From: Verrucomicrobiia bacterium
GTDB taxonomy: Bacteria > Verrucomicrobiota > Verrucomicrobiia > JABWAM01
Direction of reading: 5' to 3'
NCBI GenBank assembly: GCA_013360985.1
Contig: JABWAM010000016.1
Location: 1-17,679, forward strand
DNA: 17,679 nucleotides
Of the stretch, positions 1 to 7,287 are shown piece after piece. Under the pieces are notes generated by a model, which did no database searches, was not told the origin of the DNA, and worked only from the letters and a program-made list of their open reading frames with translations. The translations under genes were made by a program, and so were the position numbers. Within the stretch, counting starts at the first letter, position 1. Each line of letters opens with the position of its first letter.

Positions 1-16
1 CGCCGCGGCCGCGGCG
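1..16. repeat. Perfect 16-bp GC palindrome at window edge
   Basis: The first 16 bases read identically on both strands (8-bp arms, CGCCGCGG and its complement). It lies 12 bp before the dispersed 68-bp element. It could be the stem of a terminator for a gene left of the window or a boundary of the repeat unit. The window edge hides what lies further left, so its role is unknown. Confidence 0.4.
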
Positions 17-28
17 TGAGCCCAAAAT

Positions 29-96
29 GTGGCGAGGGCGTCGCCTGTTCCTCGACCGAGGATGGACTCCTCCACGCCTGACGCGGGGATTTGGGG
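29..96 (+). repeat. Dispersed 68-bp element, copy 1
   Basis: This stretch matches the minus strand of 11751-11818 at 53 of 68 positions without gaps. The best conserved blocks are CGAGGATGG and ACGCCTGACGC. It contains the inverted repeat TCCTCG-AC-CGAGGA. It ends exactly 50 nt before the ATG of the TPR gene and points the same way. Differences fall about equally on the three codon positions in the one frame open in both copies, so it does not look coding. It could be a REP/MITE-like repeat or an upstream regulatory element; the sequence does not decide. Confidence 0.6.
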
Positions 97-146
97 ACGT
101 CGCCCGCCGAGTTGCGCGCACCGCGCGCGCGTGGCATTTTGGAGGG

Positions 147-503
147 ATGACCCTCGAAGAACTCATGGAGGAAGGAACGACCGCCGTCGCGCTCGGCGAG
201 CTCGCTCAAGCGGTGGAACATTTCCGCAAAGCCACCGAGATCGCGCCGGAACATTTCGAGGCCTGGCATTCCCTCGGCATGGCCCTCATGAAGGCCGAAC
301 GCCACGCGGAAGCTGTCGAAGCGGGCCTCCGCGCCGTCCGCCTCAATCCGCAAGATCAGTTTGCGCGCGTCAGCCTTTCGATGTGTTTCCAGCGCAACGG
401 ACAGATTCCCGAGGCTGAAGCCGAGGCCGCCAAGGCCAAGATCCTCGGTTGGGGCGGCAAACTCCTCCCCAACGAACCTGGACAACCGATGTCGAAGGCG
501 TAA
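147..503 (+). CDS. Small tetratricopeptide-repeat protein
   Basis: The product is 118 aa and consists almost entirely of three TPR-like helical pairs, at about residues 5-38, 39-72 and 73-102. Each shows the usual small/aromatic pattern (for example AWHSLGMALMKAERHAEAVE), and the second ends in the typical LNP. It has no signal peptide or membrane segment, so it is probably a cytoplasmic protein-interaction module. The frame stays open back to an ATG at 27, but the first 40 codons are Arg/Pro-rich, cross the dispersed repeat and lack TPR character. The ATG at 147 directly follows GGAGGG, which is unusually close for a Shine-Dalgarno site; Met at residue 7 (position 165) is the alternative. 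It is convergent with tsf. TPR fold is confident, the partner is unknown. Confidence 0.8.
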   Translation: MTLEELMEEGTTAVALGELAQAVEHFRKATEIAPEHFEAWHSLGMALMKAERHAEAVEAGLRAVRLNPQDQFARVSLSMCFQRNGQIPEAEAEAAKAKILGWGGKLLPNEPGQPMSKA

Positions 504-517
504 GACGCCCGAGCCTC

Positions 518-529
518 CGGCGAACGCCG
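518..529 (+). terminator. Weak hairpin after TPR gene
   Basis: CGGCG-AA-CGCCG lies 15 nt after the TAA of the TPR gene in the convergent gap before tsf. The stem is only 5 bp and no T-run follows, so this is a weak candidate. Confidence 0.2.
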
Positions 530-578
530 CATCCGCCCCCGGCGCATTGCTCGCACGGGAGAGGTCTTTCCGCAAACT

Positions 579-591
579 GGCGGAGGCCGCC
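579..591 (-). terminator. Hairpin at the tsf stop codon
   Basis: On the minus strand GGCGG-CCT-CCGCC begins at the last base of the tsf TAG and is followed by AGTTTG. The short stem and poor T-run make it a tentative terminator for the rpsB-tsf transcript. Confidence 0.3.
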
Positions 592-1193
592 TACTCGGAC
601 GGAGCTTCGCCCTGACCGAGTTCGTAGACGGTAAACCGCTTGACCACGATGTTTTCCCCCAGCTCGGCGATGGTCGCGGTCAGCAGATCCTTGACGGTCT
701 TGTCGGGATCCTTGATGAACGCCTGTTCCATGAGGCAGATCGTCGAAAAGTATTTATCCATCTTGCCCTCGACGATTTTCTCGAGAATCTGCGGAGGCTT
801 GCCCTTGATCTGGGCGCGGGCAATCTCCTTCTCCTTCTCCAGCAGAGCGGGCGGCACTTCCTCGCGGGTCACGCACACCGGCTTGGCCGCCGCGATGTGC
901 AGGGCCACGTCCTTGACGAAGTCCTTGAACTTCTCCGTTTTGGCGACGAAATCGGTCTCGCAGTTGACCTCCACGAGGACGCCCATCTTGCCGCCGAGAT
1001 GGATGTAGGAGGCGATGGCGCCCTCTTTCGCAGCGCGTCCGGCCTTTTTCGCGGCTGTCGCGATCCCTCGCTTCCGCAGCACCACCTCCGCCGCGGCGAG
1101 GTCCCCCTTGGCCTCTTCGAGGGCCCTCTTGCAATCCATCATTCCGGCGTTGGTCTTCTCGCGCAGTTCTTGAACGAGCTTGGCGGTAATCAT
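591..1193 (-). CDS. tsf: Elongation factor Ts
   Basis: EF-Ts is the nucleotide exchange factor that releases GDP from EF-Tu. The 200-aa product opens with the UBA-like N-terminal module containing the family signature (TNAGMMDCKRALEEAKGD, residues 14-31). It carries the EF-Tu-contacting TDFVAK motif at 80-85 and ends in a core containing KMDKYFSTICLMEQAF (about 144-159). It is short compared with the roughly 280 aa of E. coli EF-Ts and resembles compact single-core forms such as that of Thermus. The ATG at 1193 has a clear upstream GGAGG. It starts 24 nt after the rpsB stop, the conserved rpsB-tsf order, so the two are almost certainly co-transcribed. Confidence 0.97.
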   Translation of the reverse strand: MITAKLVQELREKTNAGMMDCKRALEEAKGDLAAAEVVLRKRGIATAAKKAGRAAKEGAIASYIHLGGKMGVLVEVNCETDFVAKTEKFKDFVKDVALHIAAAKPVCVTREEVPPALLEKEKEIARAQIKGKPPQILEKIVEGKMDKYFSTICLMEQAFIKDPDKTVKDLLTATIAELGENIVVKRFTVYELGQGEAPSE

Positions 1194-1217
1194 CTCGGTC
1201 CTCCGTGAATCGCGCGA

Positions 1218-2009
1218 TCAATCGCCGACGGCTTCAAGGTCCACTTCCGTCCCCGCATCCTTCGGGGGTTCGGTCTTTTCGGCGGACGCCTCGTCGCCGG
1301 CGATTTGCTGCGGATGCAGCCTTTCGAAGCGCATCCGCGCCTCCTGGATTTCCTCCCCGAAATGCGCCACGACCGCCTTGACGGCGCGCATGCCGTCGTC
1401 GTTGGCGGGGATCGGATGCGTGACGAGCGTCGGATCCGCGTCGGTATCCACCAGCGCGACAATGGGGATGTTGAGGCGGCGCGCCTCGGCGACGGCGTTC
1501 TTTTCATGCACGATGTCCACGACGAAAAGGGCCTGGGGAAGCCGCTCCATGCGGAGGATGCCGTCGAGGTTCCGGTGCAGACGCGCGGCTTCGCGGCGGA
1601 GGCTGGCGGCCTCTTTTTTGCCGAGCTTGCCGAACGACGGATCGTTCTGCATCCGCTCGATCTCTTTGAGGCGCCCCACGCTCTTGCGAATCGTGCGCAG
1701 ATTGGTGAGCGTGCCCCCCAGCCAGCGTTCCGTGACGCAGTGCATATGGCACTTCTCCGCCGCCTCGCGGATCACTTCCTTCGCTTGTTTCTTGGTGCCG
1801 ACGAAGAGGATCTCCTTCCCCTCCGAGAGCAGGCCGCGCAAGAAATCCACCGCCTCCTGGATTTTCTGCTGGGTTTGCGTGACGTCAATGACGTGGATTC
1901 CGTTGCGCGCCTCGAAAATGAACGGGCGCATGCGCGGGTTCCACCGATCGGTCTGGTGACCGAAGTGGACTCCCGCTTCGAGCAGATCGCTGATGGTCAG
2001 CTCAGCCAT
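1218..2009 (-). CDS. rpsB: 30S ribosomal protein S2
   Basis: This 263-aa protein is small-subunit protein S2, which needs S1 and sits at the back of the 30S head-body junction. The N-terminus (LLEAGVHFGHQTDRWNPRMRPFIF) and internal blocks such as LFVGTKKQAKE, RWLGGTLTN and PIVALVDTDADP are diagnostic. The start is the ATG at 2009, preceded by AAGGAG with 5-nt spacing. The frame is open upstream to 2249, but that segment is Arg/Pro-rich leader sequence without S2 similarity. After the conserved domain a tail of about 40 residues rich in Glu, Lys and Pro extends to the stop and looks lineage-specific. It lies just ahead of tsf in one operon. Confidence 0.97.
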   Translation of the reverse strand: MAELTISDLLEAGVHFGHQTDRWNPRMRPFIFEARNGIHVIDVTQTQQKIQEAVDFLRGLLSEGKEILFVGTKKQAKEVIREAAEKCHMHCVTERWLGGTLTNLRTIRKSVGRLKEIERMQNDPSFGKLGKKEAASLRREAARLHRNLDGILRMERLPQALFVVDIVHEKNAVAEARRLNIPIVALVDTDADPTLVTHPIPANDDGMRAVKAVVAHFGEEIQEARMRFERLHPQQIAGDEASAEKTEPPKDAGTEVDLEAVGD

Positions 2010-2058
2010 GGGGGCTCCTTGGGTTGCACACCGGCGCGGGCGCGCAGCCCGTCCCGGC

Positions 2059-2133
2059 ACGGCAAAAGCCGTTGGGGGTTGATGTTGGGATGGTCCCTTG
2101 CAAGGACCGTTCGTTCCCTGGACGAAACCAGGG
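2059..2133 (-). promoter_or_regulatory. Hairpin cluster in the rpsB leader
   Basis: In transcription order the leader holds three stems. CCCTGG-loop-CCAGGG (2133-2116) is a perfect 6-bp stem with a 6-nt loop. GGTCC with TTGCAAGGGACC (2108-2092) is a near-perfect palindrome with one bulged base. ACGGC-TTTT-GCCGT (2072-2059) is a perfect 5-bp stem with a 4-nt loop. S2 autoregulates rpsB-tsf in several bacteria through leader RNA, so a control role is plausible. I cannot match these stems to a known leader family. Confidence 0.4.
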
Positions 2134-2139
2134 CGGCGA

Positions 2140-2168
2140 ATCCTACGGGGGGAGGGCCGGCGGCGCAA
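2140..2168 (-). promoter_or_regulatory. Candidate sigma-70 promoter for rpsB-tsf
   Basis: On the minus strand TTGCGC and TAGGAT are separated by 17 bp. They match 3 of 6 and 4 of 6 consensus bases. Transcription would begin a few bases before the first leader hairpin, about 130 nt upstream of the rpsB ATG. The matches are weak; position and spacing are the main support. Confidence 0.3.
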
Positions 2169-2258
2169 CTGCTTTTTCGCGGTGTCTTCCGTTGGGCGCG
2201 AAGGCGCGAACCCCTTCGATGCTCCCTGCGCAGAATCCCTTTTCGGCATCCTCTTCGC

Positions 2259-2317
2259 GCGTGTTTAAAAACCAACCTGCTCCCTGTTGCTGGCGGCAGT
2301 TTCGTTTTCAAACACGC
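2259..2317 (-). repeat. REP-like inverted repeat after the DsrE-like gene
   Basis: The 14-base arms GCGTGTTTAAAAAC (2259-2272) and GTTTTCAAACACGC (2304-2317) are complementary except at one position, which on the minus-strand RNA becomes a G-U pair. The 31-nt centre can fold further, with CTGC and GCAG near its ends. The structure starts 2 nt after the TAA of the upstream gene. It has no T-run, so it looks more like an extragenic palindromic unit or mRNA 3'-end stabiliser than a classic intrinsic terminator. Confidence 0.5.
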
Positions 2318-2319
2318 TC

Positions 2320-3021
2320 TTAGAACGGAATCTGAAACGCGGCTTGCGCGCGAAGCGCGGCGACGCCGGCCGCATCCAGCCACTCGATGGGCAGAGTGGC
2401 CTCTTCGATTTCCTCGAAGCGCTCGGCCCCCGGAGCGAAAAAGACGGGGCGTTTCCCTTCGCGAAGGAGCGGCAGATAGTGGCCGTAGTTCTCTCCGTCC
2501 ACGAACTCCTCCGCCCACGGAGAGAGCAGCCGCGAAGCCGGGCCTTCGAGAAGCAGGTCCACCTCAGTCTTTTTCCATCCGCCGATGCCGGCCGCGATGC
2601 GCACGGCCTCCGCGGGGCGATGGCTGACGGCGGGATCCTCCGTCACCGTCACCAGCGTGCGCGGGAGACGGCCGGGAGTCGGCGCAGGCGGCGGCGAGGC
2701 GGGCGACCGCCCCAGCGGCGTCAAAGCGAAAAAGCGGTCGCACCCCGTGATCACGTCCACGAGCACCGTCAAGCCGCTGAAGACCGCCTTGGCGGGATCC
2801 CAGGCGATGCCCCGTTTTTTCGCTCCGTACGCGCAGGCGAAGAGACGCACGCCGCGGCGGCGAAGCCCTTCGATCTCGGAGGCGTCCAGGCTGCGCACCC
2901 CGTCGTCGATCAAGTAGAGGAAGACCGTATCCGCGCGATCCATCGCTTCGTTCGCGAGACGAGACGCCTCCGCGAGTTCGGGGCGATCCGGCGGCGAAGC
3001 CAACATGAGGCCGAGTTTCAT
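2320..3021 (-). CDS. Tandem DsrE/DsrF-like protein
   Basis: The 233-aa product looks like two DsrE/TusD-type alpha/beta domains joined by a proline-rich linker (about 106-118). The first half (1-100) has the family pattern: a beta-strand start (MKLGLMLASPP), a helix, VFLYLIDDGV (33-42), then a rule-like RRGVRLFACAYGAKKRG, where Cys63 falls at the position of the sulfur-carrying cysteine of TusD/DsrE. The second half restarts with RTLVTVTEDP (121-130) and lacks an equivalent cysteine. It has no signal peptide. DsrE-family proteins relay sulfur or persulfide groups, but no tus, dsr or other sulfur-transfer gene is nearby, so the role is open. It follows lpxD by 35 nt. No clear Shine-Dalgarno precedes the ATG at 3021; Met7 is an alternative start. 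Confidence 0.65.
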   Translation of the reverse strand: MKLGLMLASPPDRPELAEASRLANEAMDRADTVFLYLIDDGVRSLDASEIEGLRRRGVRLFACAYGAKKRGIAWDPAKAVFSGLTVLVDVITGCDRFFALTPLGRSPASPPPAPTPGRLPRTLVTVTEDPAVSHRPAEAVRIAAGIGGWKKTEVDLLLEGPASRLLSPWAEEFVDGENYGHYLPLLREGKRPVFFAPGAERFEEIEEATLPIEWLDAAGVAALRAQAAFQIPF

Positions 3022-3056
3022 GCGACCGAAGCGGGAGATGCGGCGCGGCCTCCGCG

Positions 3057-4121
3057 CTACGACGCGAGACGCTTGAGCGCCTCCGCGACTTGCTTTTCCA
3101 ACTTCCGCACGCGCTCGATCATCTGGGGCAACCGGCGAAGCGCCCCGTAAGTCCGCATCGCCTCGGACTGCTCCTGCGCCGGATAGCCGAAGACGGTGGC
3201 GCCCTTCGCGACGTCGCGGTGAATGCCGCTCTGGGCCATCAGCGTCGCGCCGTCGCCGATGGTGATATGGCCGACCGTGCCCACCTGGCCCGCAACGCGG
3301 ACCATGCGACCGATCTGGACGCTGCCCGAGATTCCCGCCTGCGCCGCGATGGCCGTATTCTCTCCGATCACCACGTTGTGGGCGATCTGGACGAGATTAT
3401 CGATCTTCACCCCCCGCTGAATCCAGGTGCGACCGAAGCGCCCGCGGTCCACGGTGGAGTTCGCGCCGATCTCGACGTCGTCATCCACTTGGACGAAACC
3501 GACTTGCGGGACCTTCACATAGCGTCCCTCGGCGAACTCGTAACCGAATCCGTCCGCCCCGATCACGACGCCCGAGTGCAGGATGACGCGATCCCCCAGC
3601 CGGCAGCGTTCGCGGATCGTCACGCGCGGATAAAGGAGCCCGTCGTTTCCCACGCGCGATTCCCGGCCCAGATAACACCCCGCGCCGACCACCGTGCGCT
3701 CGCCCACTTCGACTCCGTCTTCGATCACGGCATGGGCTTGAATCGAGGCGGAGGGATGCACTTTCGCGCTGGAAGCCACGAGGGCGCTCGGATGCGCGCC
3801 GGGGGCGAAACGCAGAGGCGGCGGCGCGAACACTTCGACGAGCCGGCTGAAGGCCGCGCCGGGGCGTTCCGTCCGCAGGACGTTGATCGACCGCCCTTTC
3901 GGCGACGGAACGCCCGGAGCGAGAATCACGAGGGAAGCGCGCGTCGTCGCGAGCAGCGGCGCGTAGCGGGGGTCCTCGAGGTAAGCGACCTGCCCCGCCT
4001 CGGCCTCGCGCAATCCCGCCACGCCCGAAAGGAGAATCGAAGGATCGCCTTCGAGTTTTCCTCCGACGAGATCGGCCGCTTCGCGAGCGGTCATCGGACG
4101 ATGGTCGGCATGGGGCATCAT
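3057..4121 (-). CDS. lpxD: UDP-3-O-acylglucosamine N-acyltransferase
   Basis: LpxD adds the second, N-linked hydroxyacyl chain to UDP-3-O-acylglucosamine in lipid A synthesis, using acyl-ACP, in the cytoplasm. The 354-aa protein has the N-terminal uridine-binding domain (about 10-100), then a long left-handed beta-helix of hexapeptide repeats (about 105-310). The catalytic His is at 248 in QIAHNVVIGENT. The GADGFGYEF (188-196) and GYPA (312-315) blocks are also typical. A C-terminal helical tail (325-354) matches the trimer-forming tail of the family. An in-frame TGA lies just upstream, limiting the start to the tandem ATGs at 4121 and 4118; no Shine-Dalgarno is visible. It follows skp by 79 nt, as in E. 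coli, but fabZ and lpxA do not follow. Confidence 0.95.
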   Translation of the reverse strand: MMPHADHRPMTAREAADLVGGKLEGDPSILLSGVAGLREAEAGQVAYLEDPRYAPLLATTRASLVILAPGVPSPKGRSINVLRTERPGAAFSRLVEVFAPPPLRFAPGAHPSALVASSAKVHPSASIQAHAVIEDGVEVGERTVVGAGCYLGRESRVGNDGLLYPRVTIRERCRLGDRVILHSGVVIGADGFGYEFAEGRYVKVPQVGFVQVDDDVEIGANSTVDRGRFGRTWIQRGVKIDNLVQIAHNVVIGENTAIAAQAGISGSVQIGRMVRVAGQVGTVGHITIGDGATLMAQSGIHRDVAKGATVFGYPAQEQSEAMRTYGALRRLPQMIERVRKLEKQVAEALKRLAS

Positions 4122-4200
4122 CGCGCGTCATGCGGCGGTTCACCGCGAAAACGGCCTGCGGGATCGCCGCGCCCGCGTCGGCTGCCATCCCCGAAACGGA

Positions 4201-4800
4201 TCACTTCTTCCCGTTGTCCTTTTTGTCGTTCGCCGGCGGCGCGTTGCGGTTCAGCTCCTTGACGATCGAGGAGGTGATGTCGAGGGTGTCCTGCACGTAG
4301 AGAAAGGCGGAGACTCCGCTGAGGGTATTGCCCGCCTTGTCCACGATGAGCTGGTAGCCGTCGCGCTTGGCGATGTCTTGCACCACCTTGAGAATTTCCT
4401 CCACGATCGCGCCGCGCACGCGCCCCTGCTGCTCGCGGAGTTCGCGCTCGCGGGTGTTCTTCGTTTCATTGAGCGTTTGCGCGAGGAGACGGAATTCGGT
4501 GAGCTTGGCGTCGCGCAGCTTGCGCTTCTCGGAGCGTTTCTCCTCGTTGAACGCCGGGTTCTCCGCATCCTCCTCGAGCTTGCGTCCGTCTTCTTGAAGC
4601 TTCTGCAACTCGGCGGCCCGGTTCTTGAGGTCCTTCTCGTAACCGGCGGCCCGGTCCTTGAGCTCGGCTTCCGCCTTCTTCGTTTTGTAGTACTCGGCGA
4701 ACACCTTGCCCATGTCTACGGCGCCAATCTTGATCTGTTGCGCCGCCGCGATGCCGGGAAGCGCAAGAGCGCCGATGAGAGGAAGGAGGAGTTTTTTCAT
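4201..4800 (-). CDS. skp: OmpH/Skp-family periplasmic chaperone
   Basis: Skp binds unfolded outer-membrane proteins in the periplasm and passes them to the BAM complex. The 199-aa precursor begins with a clear Sec signal peptide (MKKLLLPLIGALALPGIAAA, cut before QQ). The short beta start IKIGAVDMGKVF follows, then a long Lys/Glu-rich coiled-coil arm (about 35-125), then the family's closing block (VVQDIAKRDGYQLIVDKAGNTL, about 140-161). The last 20 residues are a charged, Asn/Lys-rich tail. It lies 68 nt after bamA and before lpxD, the usual envelope cluster. No Shine-Dalgarno precedes the ATG at 4800: the 35 nt upstream are nearly all C and T. Confidence 0.93.
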   Translation of the reverse strand: MKKLLLPLIGALALPGIAAAQQIKIGAVDMGKVFAEYYKTKKAEAELKDRAAGYEKDLKNRAAELQKLQEDGRKLEEDAENPAFNEEKRSEKRKLRDAKLTEFRLLAQTLNETKNTRERELREQQGRVRGAIVEEILKVVQDIAKRDGYQLIVDKAGNTLSGVSAFLYVQDTLDITSSIVKELNRNAPPANDKKDNGKK

Positions 4801-4819
4801 GAAAGGGAAAGGAGAGGAA

Positions 4820-4849
4820 GGTTTAGGGAAAGGAGGGGAACGCTGTCAA
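4820..4849 (-). promoter_or_regulatory. Candidate promoter for skp-lpxD
   Basis: The minus strand has a perfect -35 hexamer TTGACA (4849-4844), then 18 bp, then TAAACC (4825-4820), a 3-of-6 match to the -10 consensus. It lies between bamA and skp, so skp-lpxD could be transcribed separately from bamA. The weak -10 keeps confidence low. Confidence 0.3.
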
Positions 4850-4868
4850 CGCGCGAACTCGACCCGCG

Positions 4869-7277
4869 TTAAAATTTCGTGCCGACGTTGAAGCTGAACT
4901 GGCCGTTGTCGCTGGTGATGTTGCTGTCCTTGCGAATCGGCCAGCCGTAATCGAGGTTGATCTGGCCGATCGGCAGGTTCAGCCGCAGGCCGACGCCCGC
5001 GCCCACCACGGGCGCCGTGCTGCTCCAATCGTAAGCCTTGGCCCAGACTTGTCCGACGTCCGCGAAGGTCGCGAAACGCACGCGCTCGATCACCGGAACG
5101 GAGTATTCCGTCTGCAGGAAGGCCATCGTCTTTCCGCCGACCGGCTCGCCGCCGGGGCCGTCTTTCGGGCCGATATCCCGGAATTTGAATCCGCGCACCG
5201 AGTAGGGGCCTCCGAGGAACCAGCGGTCAAAGAGCGGCACGCGCGTGCCTTCATCCCAGGTCTCCACCACCCCCGTCGAACCGTAGAACGAAAGGATATT
5301 CTTCTCCCACCAAGGCATCAGGAAGTAGATCTGTCCGGTGGCGCCCGCCTTGTAGGTGTGCGTCTGCCCCTTGAGCGCGGGCCCGCCGGCGACCTCGCTC
5401 CAGAGATCCACCTTGTACCCTTTCGTCGGGAGAGTGAGATTGTCGCGCGTGTCGCGGGAAAGGTTCAGGCCGACCGAACTCTTGGAGCGCGTCCCTGCTT
5501 CGCTGGTGATCATCGAACTGGCGCCGGAGGAAACGTCGTAAATCTCGATCTGCTCGAACTTGTAGGTGAGATCGGCGCGGTTGAATTCGCCGAGCGCCGT
5601 GCCGAGGCGCACATCGCCGCCGTAGTTGCGCTGGCTGTAGATCGCGCTGAGATAATTCGCGTCGTTGTAGAAGAGGTCGAATCCCGCCGCCAAACGCTTG
5701 TTGAGGAACCACGGCTCCGTGAAGGAGATGATGTAGTCCTGCCGTCGCGAGCCGAACTGGGCGCGCACGCGCGCCTTCTGTCCCGCGCCGGTGAAATAGG
5801 GCGGATTGGCGATGTCGAAGTTGCCTTGGCTCACTTCGGCAAAGCCGAGGATCGAATCCACCGAACTAAAACCGGCGCCGAAGCTCAGCGAGCCGGTCCG
5901 CTGCTCCTCGACCGCGATCACCAAATTCTTGCGGTTCGGAATATCCGTATCCTCGGGCGTCGCCGTCACATGCGAGAAATATCCCAAGTTCTCCAGACGC
6001 TGCTTCGAGGCCTCCACCTTGACGGAGTCGTAAATCTCGCCCGGCGCGACGGCGAGCTCGCGGCGGATCACCTTGTCCTTCGTCTTCCGGTTGCCGCGAA
6101 TCTCGATCAGATCCAGATACGCCATGTCCCCTTCCCGAATCTCAAGCTTCACGTCGATGGTGCTGGTCGTCACGTTCGGGACGCGGATCGCCCGCACGTT
6201 GCAATCAATGTATCCGCGCGCGCCATACAGATCTTGGATCGCCTTGACGTCCTTTTGCAGGCCGCCCGGCGTGAAGAGATCGCCCGCCTTCATCGCGAGC
6301 TTCTTCTGGATTTCCTCCGTCGAAAAAAGCTGGTTCCCATCCAACCCGAGCGACCCCACCTTATATTGATTTCCCTCGTACACGAAGAACGTGACGACGA
6401 TCTGCTCAGGCCCGGGCTTGTCGTACTTCACGTCCTTGATCTCGGCGTCGATGTAACCCTCGGAGCGATAAAACTCCGCCAGACGATCTTTGTCCTCCTC
6501 GATCACGGTCTCTTTGAGGAAGCCCTTCTTCGTGAACCAGGAAAGCCAGTTGTGATTCCGCGTCTCGATCTTTCGCCGCAAAATTTTCGCCGTAAACGCC
6601 TTGTTGCCCTCGAAGTTCACGCGATCAATTTTCACCCGATCGCCTTCGGTGATCATGAACTTGGCGATGCTTTGGCCGGTCAATTCGTCGGGCATCACCT
6701 CGAAGCCCACCTTGACGCTGTGGAAGCCCGCCTTCTGGTAGAACTCGACGAGGGCGTTGGCGTCTTCGGCAACCTGTCGCTCGCTCACCACTTCGCCCAC
6801 CTTACTCTTGACCTCCTTCTTGAGGCGGTCGGCCTTGTACTTGGCGTTCCCTTCAAAAACGATGTCCTTGAGCTTCGGCTTTCCCTGAACCAAGACGATC
6901 ACCTTGATCCCCTCGCCGGAAGGCTCTTGGGTGAGACGCACGTTGGCAAAAAGCCCCGTCGCGTAGAGCGCGCGCACATCGTCCTCGGAGTTCGTCTGGG
7001 TAAAAGGTTCGCCCACTTTGGTGCGCATATTGGCGAGCACGACGCTATCGTTCACCGTCCGGGCGCCCGTGAAACGCACGTCGATCTCCTTGACGATCCG
7101 GCCGATCTCCTTCGGTTTCGCCTCCTGCTCGGGCGTAGTAACCACCGTCCGCCCGTTTTCCGACTCTACGAAGGGCGCTTGGGGAGCGGCCCCTTCCTGT
7201 GCGCCAACGCTCCACGTCAGCGAAACGATGGCTCCAAGGCTGAAGACGAAAACCAACGACGCGCGCAAGAGGTTCAT
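4869..7277 (-). CDS. bamA: Outer membrane protein assembly factor BamA (Omp85)
   Basis: BamA is the core of the BAM machine that folds and inserts beta-barrel proteins into the outer membrane. The 802-aa product has a signal peptide (cleavage near residue 26, SVGAQ). Five POTRA domains follow at about 60-132, 133-213, 214-303, 304-384 and 385-459, each with the FEGN/LDGN/IRGN-type strand start. A 16-strand-type barrel occupies 460-802. The conserved loop-6 motif VRGF is at 694-697 inside a GGPYSVRGF block, and the chain ends in phenylalanine, the outer-membrane C-terminal signature. Length matches the E. coli protein (about 810 aa). It begins only 10 nt after the dnaB stop, an unusual upstream partner, and precedes skp. 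No Shine-Dalgarno is visible before the ATG. Confidence 0.96.
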   Translation of the reverse strand: MNLLRASLVFVFSLGAIVSLTWSVGAQEGAAPQAPFVESENGRTVVTTPEQEAKPKEIGRIVKEIDVRFTGARTVNDSVVLANMRTKVGEPFTQTNSEDDVRALYATGLFANVRLTQEPSGEGIKVIVLVQGKPKLKDIVFEGNAKYKADRLKKEVKSKVGEVVSERQVAEDANALVEFYQKAGFHSVKVGFEVMPDELTGQSIAKFMITEGDRVKIDRVNFEGNKAFTAKILRRKIETRNHNWLSWFTKKGFLKETVIEEDKDRLAEFYRSEGYIDAEIKDVKYDKPGPEQIVVTFFVYEGNQYKVGSLGLDGNQLFSTEEIQKKLAMKAGDLFTPGGLQKDVKAIQDLYGARGYIDCNVRAIRVPNVTTSTIDVKLEIREGDMAYLDLIEIRGNRKTKDKVIRRELAVAPGEIYDSVKVEASKQRLENLGYFSHVTATPEDTDIPNRKNLVIAVEEQRTGSLSFGAGFSSVDSILGFAEVSQGNFDIANPPYFTGAGQKARVRAQFGSRRQDYIISFTEPWFLNKRLAAGFDLFYNDANYLSAIYSQRNYGGDVRLGTALGEFNRADLTYKFEQIEIYDVSSGASSMITSEAGTRSKSSVGLNLSRDTRDNLTLPTKGYKVDLWSEVAGGPALKGQTHTYKAGATGQIYFLMPWWEKNILSFYGSTGVVETWDEGTRVPLFDRWFLGGPYSVRGFKFRDIGPKDGPGGEPVGGKTMAFLQTEYSVPVIERVRFATFADVGQVWAKAYDWSSTAPVVGAGVGLRLNLPIGQINLDYGWPIRKDSNITSDNGQFSFNVGTKF

Positions 7278-7287
7278 GGGGAAGAAT

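Larger units (their letters stand above)
2010..2319. other. 310-bp gene-free region: rpsB leader plus REP-like hairpin
   Basis: No gene is supported here. From left to right on the plus strand it holds the rpsB Shine-Dalgarno (directly before the ATG), three small hairpins (2059-2072, 2092-2108, 2116-2133), a candidate minus-strand promoter (2140-2168), an unremarkable stretch (2169-2258) and a long inverted repeat (2259-2317) next to the stop codon of the DsrE-like gene. Confidence 0.6.

Noticed and set aside
27..146. Upstream start for the TPR gene at 27
   Set aside because: The first 40 codons run through the dispersed repeat and show no TPR pattern.
29..418. Possible conserved peptide (RPRMDSSTPDAGI versus RTRMGFPTPDAGI) encoded by the dispersed element
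   Set aside because: Differences between the copies show no third-position bias and the frames have no start signal or conserved continuation, so the peptide likeness only reflects the DNA repeat.
2010..2249. N-terminal extension of rpsB by 80 codons
   Set aside because: The translated part is Arg/Pro-rich and covers the leader hairpins and promoter candidate; MAELTISDLLEAGVHFGHQ is the canonical S2 start.
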